NCBI RefSeq assembly: GCF_007829335.1
Contig: NZ_VIWO01000006.1
Location: 62,001 to 126,000 of the forward strand
DNA length: 64,000 nucleotides
Direction of reading: 5' to 3'
From: Chitinophaga polysaccharea
GTDB taxonomy: Bacteria; Bacteroidota; Bacteroidia; Chitinophagales; Chitinophagaceae
The notes under the pieces: generated by a model
Database searches by the model: none
What the model was told of the DNA's origin: nothing
What the model saw: the letters and a program-made list of their open reading frames with translations, nothing else
Translations under genes and position numbers: made by a program
Shown: in pieces, positions 17,553-26,018 of the stretch
Position numbering within the stretch: position 1 is the first letter of the stretch
How the letters are laid out: each line of letters begins with the position of its first letter

Positions 17553-18079
17553 AAAATGCGTATCCCAAAAAACCAATGTTACCGTACCAGCGCACTCAGG
17601 TGGAAATGTCCGTAGTGATACAGGCTATTAAAAAAATAAGCTTCCCGCTGGAGGTGAAGCGTGCCGGCTATATGGTTTTTAGAAAGGAAAGCGGCAATGG
17701 CCAGTCTGGGATCAACTTTAATTTTTTCGGACTGCAGGCCGACGCCGGCCAATGGCCAGATAAATACGACAACCTGATTGCTGGCGTGGTTAGTAAGATT
17801 GAAAATGGTACGGGCAAAACCCGCCTCTTTTTGGCTTTCAATAACCTGGTTGATAGTCTCACCATGCTACTGGATCGCCTACAACACCGAGGCTTATTTG
17901 TCGGCGGCCAGGTAGATATGGATAAACTGGATATTCATATGCCGGTACCGGATATTAACCAATTCGCCAGGGCCTATAAAAAGTGCTGGGCTGCCGGCGA
18001 TAAGAACGCAGAGCCAAATACAGAGGATATAAAGGGGTTTAGATCCATGTACAGCCAGGCAAAAACAATTTTCTTATAA
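17549..18079 (+). CDS. Lysozyme-like phage endolysin
   Basis: 176 residues, no signal peptide, so release through a holin is expected. The segment VKRAGYMVFRKESGNGQSG, then NFNFFGLQADAGQW, resembles the active-site region of lysozyme-like/transglycosylase folds in which Glu47 of KESGNG is the acid. This places it as a peptidoglycan muramidase or transglycosylase. It overlaps the spanin gene by four bases and is the last plus-strand phage gene. Assignment is by motif and context only. Confidence 0.6.
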   Translation: MKNAYPKKPMLPYQRTQVEMSVVIQAIKKISFPLEVKRAGYMVFRKESGNGQSGINFNFFGLQADAGQWPDKYDNLIAGVVSKIENGTGKTRLFLAFNNLVDSLTMLLDRLQHRGLFVGGQVDMDKLDIHMPVPDINQFARAYKKCWAAGDKNAEPNTEDIKGFRSMYSQAKTIFL

Positions 18080-18106
18080 ACCACAAATATGGGCTTGAAA
18101 GATAGC

Positions 18107-18140
18107 AAAAGGGGCCAGGTAGACACCCGGCCCCTTTCCC
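18107..18140. terminator. Hairpin terminating the phage late operon
   Basis: Stem AAAGGGGCC (18108-18116) with GGCCCCTTT (18129-18137) and an inner GGT/ACC pairing. It lies between the endolysin and the convergent response regulator gene. The T tract is short, so strength is uncertain. Confidence 0.6.
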
Positions 18141-18163
18141 CATTGTCATATTATATATAAAAA

Positions 18164-18538
18164 TCATCCGGTGTCAGGCCCCTGCTCCGGCCTGTATTTG
18201 TTTATCTCCTCCAACAGAGTGTCGAACAAAAAAGGTTTTTCTAAAAACGCTGTAGCGCCAGCAGCAAATGCTTCTTCCCGCGCTAAACCCATGCTTGACA
18301 CTACGATAATCGGCAGATCTGAATCGACGCCCCTTATTAATTTAGTCAATCTTATACCATTTATACCAAGCAACGGCAGATCTGTAATAACAAGGTTTAT
18401 CCGATACTGAAAGGTTTCAAACTTATCCCAAGCGCCATGCCCGTTACTAACAGATATTGTTTTTATCCCTGCAAGATTTAGTAATTTACTTATCGTTGTG
18501 ATGTAAAAAACGTCCTGGTCTACTAAGAGTATCGTCAT
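18164..18538 (-). CDS. Single-domain response regulator receiver
   Basis: 124 residues: a lone receiver domain with no output domain. The phosphorylation site is Asp53 (VITDLPLLG), the switch serine is Ser81/82 (VVSSM) and the invariant lysine is Lys100 (FLEKPF). The N-terminal acidic pocket reads VDQD, so one of the usual adjacent acidic residues is replaced by glutamine. This may change metal binding. It is convergent with the phage lysis genes and sits between them and host cinA. It could be host or prophage cargo. A partner kinase is not in the window. Confidence 0.8.
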   Translation of the reverse strand: MTILLVDQDVFYITTISKLLNLAGIKTISVSNGHGAWDKFETFQYRINLVITDLPLLGINGIRLTKLIRGVDSDLPIIVVSSMGLAREEAFAAGATAFLEKPFLFDTLLEEINKYRPEQGPDTG

Positions 18539-18616
18539 TTGCGAATTTTAATAGGCAAATTCAGGTAATCAGCAGACTTTTAATTACGGGAACCCATAAA
18601 TAAGTGATATTTAAAT

Positions 18617-18648
18617 TGGGTAGATATATTATCAATAATGTATATTTG
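18617..18648 (+). promoter_or_regulatory. Candidate Bacteroidota promoter with no downstream gene
   Basis: TTG at 18617-18619 and TATATTTG at 18641-18648, a match to TTG-N19-21-TAnnTTTG. It reads rightward toward the 3' end of cinA, where no plus-strand gene is seen. It could drive a short RNA or be fortuitous in A+T-rich DNA. Confidence 0.3.
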
Positions 18649-18739
18649 ACATAAAAAAAGACATAAAATTTTACACCCATTCCATAATTAGCCATGGTAG
18701 CAGATCTGAAACACTACTGCTTTAGTGCGCAACAAAAAT

Positions 18740-18780
18740 AAGGGAATTGTACCAATTCAAATCAGGGCATTATCCCTTTT
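18740..18780 (-). terminator. Possible terminator of cinA
   Basis: Inner hairpin GAATTG-TAC-CAATTC (18744-18758) within an outer AAGGGA/TCCCTT pair. Read on the minus strand it is followed by TTATTTTTG. The structure overlaps the last codons of cinA, so confidence is low. Confidence 0.35.
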
Positions 18781-20026
18781 GCAGAATGAGTTTGCGCAAC
18801 TCATTCAGTGCGTAAACCGCCGTCATTTGGGTGTTCCGCTCCCGGTCGTATCTCAGCTGATGCTTTACTGTTACCATCCGGCCATCGGCCGCCGCAACGG
18901 CTATCCAAACGGTACCCACCGGCTTCTCCGGCGTGCCGCCATCGGGGCCCATAATGCCCGATACGGCAATGGCATAATCCGTTTGCAGCAATGTTAATGC
19001 ACCGGTCACCATTTCCCTTACCACTGCTTCACTCACCGCTCCCTGTGCCTGTAAGGTGGCTGGTTTTACCCCCAACAGCTTCACTTTCATTTCGTTGGCA
19101 TACACCACTGCACTACCCTTAAAATAAGCGGAGCTGCCCGGTACCGACGTTATCCAATGGGCGATCAACCCGCCGGTGCAACTTTCTGCCGTACCCACCG
19201 ACTGCCCCCTGTCTTTCAACAGCTGCCCCAATACCTCGCCTATCGTAATATCCTGGTCAGCCACGGTAATGTCTGCCAGCAATGCTTTTAATTCATGAAA
19301 TAAGGTACTCGCTTCCGCCGCTACGGATACTTTATCCAGGCCGAAAGCGGTTAATCGCAACTTCAACAGGCTGTAGCTGGGCAGGTAAGCCAGCTTCACA
19401 TGTGGCGGCAACTTCACTTCAAAGGCCACCAGCCGCTCCGCGATGAAAGATTCACCCATCCCGGAAGTGATCAGCGTTTGATGTACCACTGCCGGCGTCT
19501 TAAAATGATCTCCCAGCATCGGCAATATATCGTGCTCCATGATCCCCTGCATTTCATGCGGCACACCGGGCATCGACACATAGATCCTTCCCTCTTTCTC
19601 AAACCACATCCCCGGTGCAGTACCACGCCTGTTCTGGATTACCGTGCACGATGCCGGTACCATACTCTGGTCTAAATTACGCTGCAGCAGAGGTAATCCC
19701 CGGCTTTCAAAAATATGCAGCACATTTTCCAGGGCGCCTTTATCCTGTACCAGGTGCGTGTTGAAATACTCGCACAAAGTAGGCTTGGTAATATCATCGG
19801 CGGTAGGCCCCAACCCACCGGTAATTAATACAATATCTGATACCGCCGCCTCGCGGGCCATCGCGTCCAGTATATCCTCCCGGACATCCCCAATAGCTAC
19901 ACGCCGGTGTACCCATATCCCTATGGCATTCAACTGCTGCGCTATCCAGGCCGAATTGGTATCAATTGTTTGTCCTATCAGCAACTCATCGCCAATGGTA
20001 ATGATACTCGTGGTGATCTTATCCAT
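18770..20026 (-). CDS. cinA: CinA-like protein (MoCF domain plus NMN amidohydrolase domain)
   Basis: 418 residues. The N-terminal MoCF/MogA-like domain (about 1-170) shows IGDELLIGQTIDTNSAWIA and the nucleotide-binding loop LITGGLGPTADDITK. The C-terminal CinA domain (about 255-415) shows ESCTGGLIAHWITSVPGSSAYF and VSGIMGPDGGTPEKPVGTVW, typical of NMN amidohydrolases that recycle nicotinamide mononucleotide. Length matches full CinA proteins. It is the last gene of a doxX-thioesterase-cinA operon, starting four bases after the thioesterase stop. Confidence 0.92.
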   Translation of the reverse strand: MDKITTSIITIGDELLIGQTIDTNSAWIAQQLNAIGIWVHRRVAIGDVREDILDAMAREAAVSDIVLITGGLGPTADDITKPTLCEYFNTHLVQDKGALENVLHIFESRGLPLLQRNLDQSMVPASCTVIQNRRGTAPGMWFEKEGRIYVSMPGVPHEMQGIMEHDILPMLGDHFKTPAVVHQTLITSGMGESFIAERLVAFEVKLPPHVKLAYLPSYSLLKLRLTAFGLDKVSVAAEASTLFHELKALLADITVADQDITIGEVLGQLLKDRGQSVGTAESCTGGLIAHWITSVPGSSAYFKGSAVVYANEMKVKLLGVKPATLQAQGAVSEAVVREMVTGALTLLQTDYAIAVSGIMGPDGGTPEKPVGTVWIAVAAADGRMVTVKHQLRYDRERNTQMTAVYALNELRKLILQKG

Positions 20027-20030
20027 GATA

Positions 20031-20453
20031 CTAGTGACTGGTTTCTTTAAAGAATGGTGTTAATCGCTTCTTCAACTCCTCCGGTAAACCGGCCTTCTGC
20101 TTGGTTTTCATATCGATAAATACCAGGGTGGTCACACCTACATTCAACAATTCATTCCGCTCATTATACAACTCGCTATGAAACTGTATCTTAGAACTCT
20201 TGGGCATTTCCCGGAGTGTAGTCTTCACCGTTATAAGGTCGTCATAAAGCGCCGGACGCAGGTATTTTACATTCAACTCCGCCACAGGCATAATCACACC
20301 CTGCTCCTCCAGCTCACGGTAGGTGAATCCCAGCTCCCGGATGGCTTCTGCCCTCCCTACTTCATAATACAGGCCATAGTTACCGTAATAAAGATATCCC
20401 ATCTGGTCGGTTTCTCCATAACGTACCCTGATCGTTGTAATACTGCTAAACAT
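20031..20453 (-). CDS. Acyl-CoA thioesterase, YbgC/4HBT family
   Basis: 140 residues, the size of a single hotdog-fold thioesterase. The N-terminal motif RVRYGETDQMGYLYYGNYGLYYEVGR is the 4HBT/YbgC signature (Y-x-E/D-x-D-x-M-G-x-x-x-x-x-x-Y). The substrate is an acyl-CoA and cannot be specified further. It lies between doxX (41-base gap) and cinA (4-base gap) in one minus-strand operon. Confidence 0.88.
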   Translation of the reverse strand: MFSSITTIRVRYGETDQMGYLYYGNYGLYYEVGRAEAIRELGFTYRELEEQGVIMPVAELNVKYLRPALYDDLITVKTTLREMPKSSKIQFHSELYNERNELLNVGVTTLVFIDMKTKQKAGLPEELKKRLTPFFKETSH

Positions 20454-20494
20454 GGTTCCTTACTATTTTATACCCAAACGTTTACTTGAAAATT

Positions 20495-20902
20495 TTATTT
20501 ACCAATCGCCCCATCCAGCGAAAACTTGCCGGGACCAGTAAACAGCAATGTTACGAAGGCTCCCAGAAAAATAATAGGCAATTCTTTTTCAGAGACGGAA
20601 TCTTTGGCATGAATCATAAAAATAATCACGCTCATACAGATAATCAGCGGTATGGTGGCCAGTCTGGTCAACAATCCCATTATCAATAACACTGCACAAA
20701 ACACCTCTGCAAACACCGTCATGGCCAGTGAATATTTATGCCCAACCCCCAATGGATCCGGAAATGAATTCATTTTGGCAGTAAAATTGATCAGCTTGGG
20801 CCATCCATGCAGTAAAATCAGTCCCCCGGAAAGCACCCGGAGCACCAACATGGAAAAACTAACGGCGCCATTGGTGTAGCCAGTTGAGAGCAGTTTTCTC
20901 AT
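20495..20902 (-). CDS. DoxX family membrane protein
   Basis: 135 residues with four hydrophobic segments. The segments FSMLVLRVLSGGLILLHGWPKLINF near the N-terminus and SLAMTVFAEVFCAVLLIMGLLTRLATIPLI are characteristic of DoxX proteins (quinone-linked small membrane proteins). It is the first gene of the minus-strand group with the thioesterase and cinA. Exact function unknown. Confidence 0.85.
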   Translation of the reverse strand: MRKLLSTGYTNGAVSFSMLVLRVLSGGLILLHGWPKLINFTAKMNSFPDPLGVGHKYSLAMTVFAEVFCAVLLIMGLLTRLATIPLIICMSVIIFMIHAKDSVSEKELPIIFLGAFVTLLFTGPGKFSLDGAIGK

Positions 20903-21023
20903 AGTAGGTAAGGTTTTTGTGCCTGTAATTTATTTTTCGCAAGATAAATGAATACACTTTGCCCCGCTTCCGGAGTTATCCACATTGTTGGAAACCCGAT
21001 GGGAAAAGAAAGGATATAACTTT

Positions 21024-21031
21024 TATATTTG
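21024..21031 (+). promoter_or_regulatory. Candidate -7 element for the TPR gene
   Basis: TATATTTG matches the Bacteroidota consensus TAnnTTTG and lies 79 bases before the chosen ATG at 21111. No good TTG was found at the expected -33 spacing. Confidence 0.4.
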
Positions 21032-21110
21032 GCTCGCAAAGGAAACCTGTGGGAAATATTTTACCAGAAGAATCGTTTTAAACGCATATTCAAGACATAA
21101 CAGCTATAGC

Positions 21111-24100
21111 ATGCAATTTATAAGAAAAGTTTTTATTCCCGGACATCTGTACTTGTCTATCCTGGCTTTTGCCGGTGCGGGTTTGGCGGGGATGCCTGCT
21201 GCACAGGCACAGCAAACACGCATATATACAGACCCGGAAAAAGTATTCAAGGACGCACAGCAATATTTCCAACAAGAGAAATATGCCGTGTCCATGCAGC
21301 TTTTCAAGCAAACGATCGATAACATCGACTACTTTCACGAAACCAACCGTGACCTGGTTAAAACAGATGCCTTCTACTATTATACCATCTGCACCCTGAA
21401 ACTGCAACAGGACAATGCAGAAAAACAGGCACTTGAATTCTTGAAATTAGCCAACAACAACGCCCGCGAACAACTGGTCAGCTACCAGCTGGCTAAATAC
21501 TACTTCCGCCAGAATAAACTCAAAGAGGCCATTCCCCTCTACGAAAAAGCCAATATCGAAAATCTCTCCAACGCAGAAATAGCAGAAGCCAAATTCGAAC
21601 TGGCCTATTGCTATTTCAACCTGAAAGATTTCAATAAAGCCCAGCCCCTGTTTGCTTCCATCAAAGAAGTACCGGGCAAATACAGTCTTCCTGCCAACTA
21701 TTACTATGGCTTCATCTGTTACTATAAACACCAGTACAGTGAAGCGCTCAGCAGCTTCCAGAAAGTAGTGAACGAACCTAAATACAGCAACGTAGTACCT
21801 TACTATATTGCTGAAATCTACTACTTCCAGGGCAAAACAGACCAGCTGATTGCCTATACAGAACCACTGCTGCAAAAAGGCGGACAATACTACGACGCGG
21901 AACTGAAACAACTGCTGGGTAAAGCCTACTTCGAAAAAAAGGAGTACAAAAAAGCACTCCCCTACCTGCAAGACTTCCAGGATAATGCAGACGAAGTAAG
22001 AAATGAAGACATCTACCAATTGTCTTACGCTTACTATCAAACCAATAACCTGACAAAAGCGATCAGTGGCTTCAAACAACTGAGCAGCTCCAAAGACTCG
22101 CTGGGACAGAATTCCATGTACCTGCTGGGCGACTGCTACCTTCGCACCGGTCAGAAAGCAAATGCCCGCAATGCCTTTGCCTTCTGCGCCAATAATAGCT
22201 CCAATGCTGCACAACAGGAAATTTCCCGCTTTAACTACGGCAAATTGTCCTACGAACTGGGATACCCCGATGCAGCCCTTAATGAACTCACGCAGTTCGT
22301 TAAAACATACCCGCAATCGGCTTACAACAAAGAAGCCAGGGAAATACTCGTGAACCTGTTCATGAACAGCAACAACTACAAAGACGGTTTAGCTACCATT
22401 GAGATGATTCCAGATAAAAACCCTACAGTGCTGAAAGCTTACCAGAAAGTAGCCTATGGCCGCGCCACCCAGCTGATCAACGATCAGCAACTGGCAGAAG
22501 CCGACCGCCTGCTGGACATTGCCATCAGCCAGCCTTATGATCCGCAAATCAAACAACTGGCGCACTTCTGGAAAGCAGAAATTGCCCTCCGCCAAAATAA
22601 AACAGAACCGGCCATCACTAACCTGAATGCCTATCTGAGCACCACGGCGCCCGTATCCGGCGAAGCCAATGCGCAAACAGCCAGCTACAACCTCGGTTAC
22701 AGCCTCCTGAAACAAAATAAATACACGGAAGCACTGCCTTACTTTGAATCAGCCCAGAAAAGCAGCGGCCCTAATGCAGCACGCATCGCTACCGACGCCG
22801 CCCTCCGCAGCGCCGATTGCTACTACATGCTCCGCCAATTCCCTAAGGCACTCTCGCTGTACGACCGGATCATCAGCAATAATGAACCCGGCGCCGACTA
22901 TGCCACTTATCAGAAAGCCGTGATCCTCGGCCTGCAGGGTAAACAAAGCGAGAAACTGGCACTGCTGAAACAACTGGGCAACAAGTTCCCCAGCTCCGGC
23001 TTTAATAACGAAACAGATATCGAAATAGCCAATACCTATCTCTCCCAGGAAAAATATACAGAAGCCATTCCTTTCCTGGAAAATGTATTGCAGAAACAAC
23101 CCAACGGACCTAACGCTCCCAGGGCGCTGCTGAAGCTGGGATTAAGCTATTACAATAAAGACAACGACAGCAAAGCAATGTCTTACTACCGCCAGGTAGT
23201 GGAAAAATTCCCGGGATCGCCGGAAGCAAATGAAGCGCTGCAAAGCATCAAATCTATCTATGTAAGCCAGGGCAAAACAGACGACTACGTAGCCTTCCTG
23301 AAAGCCAATGGCAGAACAGTTACCGCCTCCGCAGAAGATTCCATCTCCTACGCAGCAGCGGAAGCCAGATTTACGGCCAACGACTGTACAGGCGCTACAA
23401 CAGGTTTCAACAGCTATATCCAGAAGTATCCTAACGGACAGTTTATTTTACCGGCTTACTTCTATAAAGCAGAATGTGCCTATAACAATAAAGACTATAC
23501 GGCGGCACTGCCTGCCTACGAATTTGTATTATCGCGCAACAACAGCCTGTATGCAGAAAGATCTGCACTCCAGGCCGCCAATATCAACTTCTACCAGGTT
23601 AAAAATTATGATAAGGCGCGGAACTACTACCTGCAACTGCAGGACCTGGCCACCAGCAAAGAAAACAGCCTCGCTGCCACCAGGGGATTACTCCGCAGCA
23701 ACTACCAGCTGAAACGCTGGGACGAAGTATCCAACTATGCTGAAATGTTGCTGGCTGCCGCCAATATCAGTACAGACGACCAGATCATTGCCCACTTCTA
23801 TCGCGGTAAAGCGGTACAACAGGCAAAAGACTATGCTGCTGCTATCACCGAATTTAAAACGGTAGCCAACATGACCAAGTCCGAAACTGGCGCGGAAGCT
23901 CGCTATAGTATCGCCGATTGCTACCTCCAACAAAATGAACTGGATGCCGCTGAGAAAGCCGGTTTTGATGTGATTAAAAATACGCCTTCCTACGAATACT
24001 GGGTGGCTAAATCATATATCCTGCTGGGTGATGTATATGCCCGTCAGCAAGACTTTTTCAACGCTAAAGCCACTTACCAGAGTATTGTTACCAACAGCAC

Positions 24101-24188
24101 CATTCCTGAACTGAAACAGGAAGCAAAAGATAAGCTGGCTAAAGTAGAAGCAGAAGAAAAAGCAGCGGGTAAGAAACCGAAGAAATAA
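21111..24188 (+). CDS. Exported tetratricopeptide-repeat protein
   Basis: 1,025 residues from the ATG at 21111. An open frame extends upstream, but the signal peptide begins here (MQFIRKVFIPGHLYLSILAF ... AQAQQ, cleavage near AQA). The rest is a long array of TPR units with patterns such as AKYYFRQNKLKEAIPLYEKA and YNKEAREILVNLFMNSNNYK, ending in a basic tail (KKPKK). Such all-TPR proteins usually scaffold outer-membrane or periplasmic assemblies. It is followed 19 bases later by an outer-membrane barrel gene, suggesting they act together. Confidence 0.9.
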   Translation: MQFIRKVFIPGHLYLSILAFAGAGLAGMPAAQAQQTRIYTDPEKVFKDAQQYFQQEKYAVSMQLFKQTIDNIDYFHETNRDLVKTDAFYYYTICTLKLQQDNAEKQALEFLKLANNNAREQLVSYQLAKYYFRQNKLKEAIPLYEKANIENLSNAEIAEAKFELAYCYFNLKDFNKAQPLFASIKEVPGKYSLPANYYYGFICYYKHQYSEALSSFQKVVNEPKYSNVVPYYIAEIYYFQGKTDQLIAYTEPLLQKGGQYYDAELKQLLGKAYFEKKEYKKALPYLQDFQDNADEVRNEDIYQLSYAYYQTNNLTKAISGFKQLSSSKDSLGQNSMYLLGDCYLRTGQKANARNAFAFCANNSSNAAQQEISRFNYGKLSYELGYPDAALNELTQFVKTYPQSAYNKEAREILVNLFMNSNNYKDGLATIEMIPDKNPTVLKAYQKVAYGRATQLINDQQLAEADRLLDIAISQPYDPQIKQLAHFWKAEIALRQNKTEPAITNLNAYLSTTAPVSGEANAQTASYNLGYSLLKQNKYTEALPYFESAQKSSGPNAARIATDAALRSADCYYMLRQFPKALSLYDRIISNNEPGADYATYQKAVILGLQGKQSEKLALLKQLGNKFPSSGFNNETDIEIANTYLSQEKYTEAIPFLENVLQKQPNGPNAPRALLKLGLSYYNKDNDSKAMSYYRQVVEKFPGSPEANEALQSIKSIYVSQGKTDDYVAFLKANGRTVTASAEDSISYAAAEARFTANDCTGATTGFNSYIQKYPNGQFILPAYFYKAECAYNNKDYTAALPAYEFVLSRNNSLYAERSALQAANINFYQVKNYDKARNYYLQLQDLATSKENSLAATRGLLRSNYQLKRWDEVSNYAEMLLAAANISTDDQIIAHFYRGKAVQQAKDYAAAITEFKTVANMTKSETGAEARYSIADCYLQQNELDAAEKAGFDVIKNTPSYEYWVAKSYILLGDVYARQQDFFNAKATYQSIVTNSTIPELKQEAKDKLAKVEAEEKAAGKKPKK

Positions 24189-24207
24189 CATTTAAGCGCA
24201 ACAAAGC

Positions 24208-25857
24208 ATGAACATTCCAACAACATATAGTAAACGTACTTTCATCATCACCACGCTGGGATTAACCGGACTGTTGTCATCGCAACAGGTCTTCGCCCAG
24301 GAGCCGCTGAAGCAGGAAACGATCGATATCATTTCCACTAACCAGCCTAAACTGCGCGATGCCTATAAACTCAATCTCACGGCTTCCCTGCCAGGCATTG
24401 ATACCAGCAGGCCTTCGCTGAAATACCAGATACCGGCACTGAACCTGAATTTCATGTACCAGGCCATGCCCCTGAAACCACTGGCGTTGGGCAAAGATTC
24501 GCTCTCCTATCTCCAGAATAACTTTGTGAAACTGGGCTACGGCAACTATAAAACGCCTTACGTGCAGGCAGGATTCGGAAGCGGCAGGCAAAATCTCTAC
24601 AACTACGGACTGTATGTAAACTATACCGGCTCCAAAGGTAAAGAGATCCCCGACCAGGATTACAGTAACCTCAATGTGCTGGCTGCCGGTACTTACCTGG
24701 CGCCCAAACTCCGCTTCGACGGAAGCATCGGGTACGACCGTAATACCGTACACTATTATGGTTACGGCCACGATACGGCCAACTATAAAAAGAAAGATAT
24801 AGAGCAAACGTTCAACCAGGTAACCGCTGCTGTAGGCATGCAAAACCGCCCACAGAACGATTGGGCCTTTACCTTTCAACCTACGGTGAAGTTTATCCTG
24901 TTTAACGACTCCTATAAGCGCACCGAAAATACGTTCCTGCTGAAAGTGCCGGTGAAAAAACAGGTGTTTGAAGATATCTATGTTGGCGTAGAAGGCGTAT
25001 TCGACTTGTCGACTTACAAGGAAGATAACAATCGCGCTATCAACAACAACATTGCAGCCATCCACCCTGCGGTAGACATCATCAAGCCGGGCTTCGTACT
25101 CCATGCCGGCGTAAATCCTACCTGGTCTGACAGCAAGTTCTACCTGTTGCCCGACATCGTGAACGAGTCGCACCTGATCCGCAAAAAGCTGATCCTGAGC
25201 AGTGGATGGATCTCTTACTTCGAAAAGAATTCTTACCGTAACCTGGCCAACAAAAATCCGTTCCTGGCCGGATTACCGGGAGAAATGCTGAATACCCGCA
25301 TAGAAGAAAAATATACCGGTATCAAAGGTACGCTGGGCAGCCATTTCAACTATAACACCAAATTCGCTTCCGTTACCTGGTACAACCTGCCGCTGTTTGT
25401 AAACGATAGCGCCGATACCAAAAAATTCACTACCCGCAACGAAACGATGTTGCGCGCTTTTCAACTGCATGGCGAAATCGGGTACATCGAAGAAGAGAAA
25501 TTCCAGGCAAGGGTGAGCTTCGACTGGTATAACTATAACAAGCAGGAAACAGAAGTACAACCCTGGCACCTGCCTGCATTCCAGGGCGACTTGTATGTAC
25601 AATACACCCTCGCTAAAAAATTACACCTGAATGCAGACCTGTTTGCGCTGAGCGGCAGCTATTACCAGCTCCCCAACAAAGATTTCGGTAAAACCAAGGG
25701 AGCCTGGGATCTCAATGCCGGCGCCTCTTATGACATCAGTAAAAACTTTGGCCTGTGGGTGAATGCCAATAATATCTTCAACTCACATTATCAACGTTAC
25801 TACCTCTATCCAACTTATGGTTTCAATATTGTGGGTGGGGTGCTAATAAAGTTTTAA
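24208..25857 (+). CDS. Outer-membrane beta-barrel protein (TonB-receptor-like, plugless)
   Basis: 549 residues. The signal peptide (about 1-30) ends at VFAQ. The body alternates aromatic, glycine-rich strands (LKYQIPALNLNFMYQ, GNYKTPYVQAGFGSGRQNLYNYGLYVNY) and ends in VGGVLIKF with a terminal phenylalanine, as in outer-membrane barrels. It has no obvious plug domain or TonB box, and the late strands resemble the C-terminal part of TonB-dependent receptors. It is cotranscribed with the TPR gene. The transported compound is unknown. Confidence 0.75.
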   Translation: MNIPTTYSKRTFIITTLGLTGLLSSQQVFAQEPLKQETIDIISTNQPKLRDAYKLNLTASLPGIDTSRPSLKYQIPALNLNFMYQAMPLKPLALGKDSLSYLQNNFVKLGYGNYKTPYVQAGFGSGRQNLYNYGLYVNYTGSKGKEIPDQDYSNLNVLAAGTYLAPKLRFDGSIGYDRNTVHYYGYGHDTANYKKKDIEQTFNQVTAAVGMQNRPQNDWAFTFQPTVKFILFNDSYKRTENTFLLKVPVKKQVFEDIYVGVEGVFDLSTYKEDNNRAINNNIAAIHPAVDIIKPGFVLHAGVNPTWSDSKFYLLPDIVNESHLIRKKLILSSGWISYFEKNSYRNLANKNPFLAGLPGEMLNTRIEEKYTGIKGTLGSHFNYNTKFASVTWYNLPLFVNDSADTKKFTTRNETMLRAFQLHGEIGYIEEEKFQARVSFDWYNYNKQETEVQPWHLPAFQGDLYVQYTLAKKLHLNADLFALSGSYYQLPNKDFGKTKGAWDLNAGASYDISKNFGLWVNANNIFNSHYQRYYLYPTYGFNIVGGVLIKF

Positions 25858-25858
25858 C

Positions 25859-25887
25859 TTAGCTATCAGCCGTTGGCTTTTAGCTAA
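25859..25887. repeat. Intergenic hairpin of the TTAGC...GCTAA type
   Basis: TTAGCTA and TAGCTAA pair around AGCC/GGCT, giving an imperfect palindrome immediately after the barrel gene stop. Related hairpins with the same core occur near 36.06-36.13 kb and elsewhere in the window. Confidence 0.55.
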
Positions 25888-25890
25888 ACC

Positions 25891-25924
25891 AAAATGCAGC
25901 GGACGTATACTTCGCTGCATTTTT
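25891..25924. terminator. Terminator after the outer-membrane barrel gene
   Basis: 11-bp stem AAAATGCAGCG (25891-25901) with CGCTGCATTTT (25913-25923) and T residues after. The symmetric A/T flanks make it usable in both directions. Confidence 0.8.
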
Positions 25925-26018
25925 GTTTAAGTGAATAGCCCAATACACCAATGATTCTTAACAGCCAAAGACTGCCGGGCATACCGGTGGCTACCGGCCA
26001 AAAGCGAAGCACCATATA

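Larger units (their letters stand above)
1..18150 (+). mobile_element. Right part of a tailed-phage prophage
   Basis: A continuous plus-strand block of phage genes runs from the terminase to the endolysin: packaging, tail, head and lysis functions. The left end, including any integrase, is outside the window. The right end is placed after the endolysin at the hairpin near 18.14 kb. It could extend to about 18.75 kb if the opposite-strand response regulator is cargo. I could not identify an attachment site because only one end is visible. Most genes are nearly touching or overlap by 1 to 20 bases, which suggests a few long late transcripts. The tail genes lie between the terminase and the capsid, unlike the usual terminase-portal-protease-capsid-tail order. 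Confidence 0.9.

Noticed and set aside
18735..18775. tRNA-like or attachment-site-like sequence near the prophage right edge (AATTCAAATCA resembles a T-arm)
   Set aside because: No acceptor stem, anticodon arm or conserved D-arm could be built around it, and the other prophage end is not in the window.
21447..22316. Long minus-strand frame opposite the TPR gene
   Set aside because: The frame lies wholly within a clear TPR gene and shows valine/phenylalanine-rich low-quality protein typical of antisense frames.
24277..25173. Long minus-strand frame opposite the outer-membrane barrel gene
   Set aside because: Shadow of a real signal-peptide-bearing barrel gene; no independent motifs.
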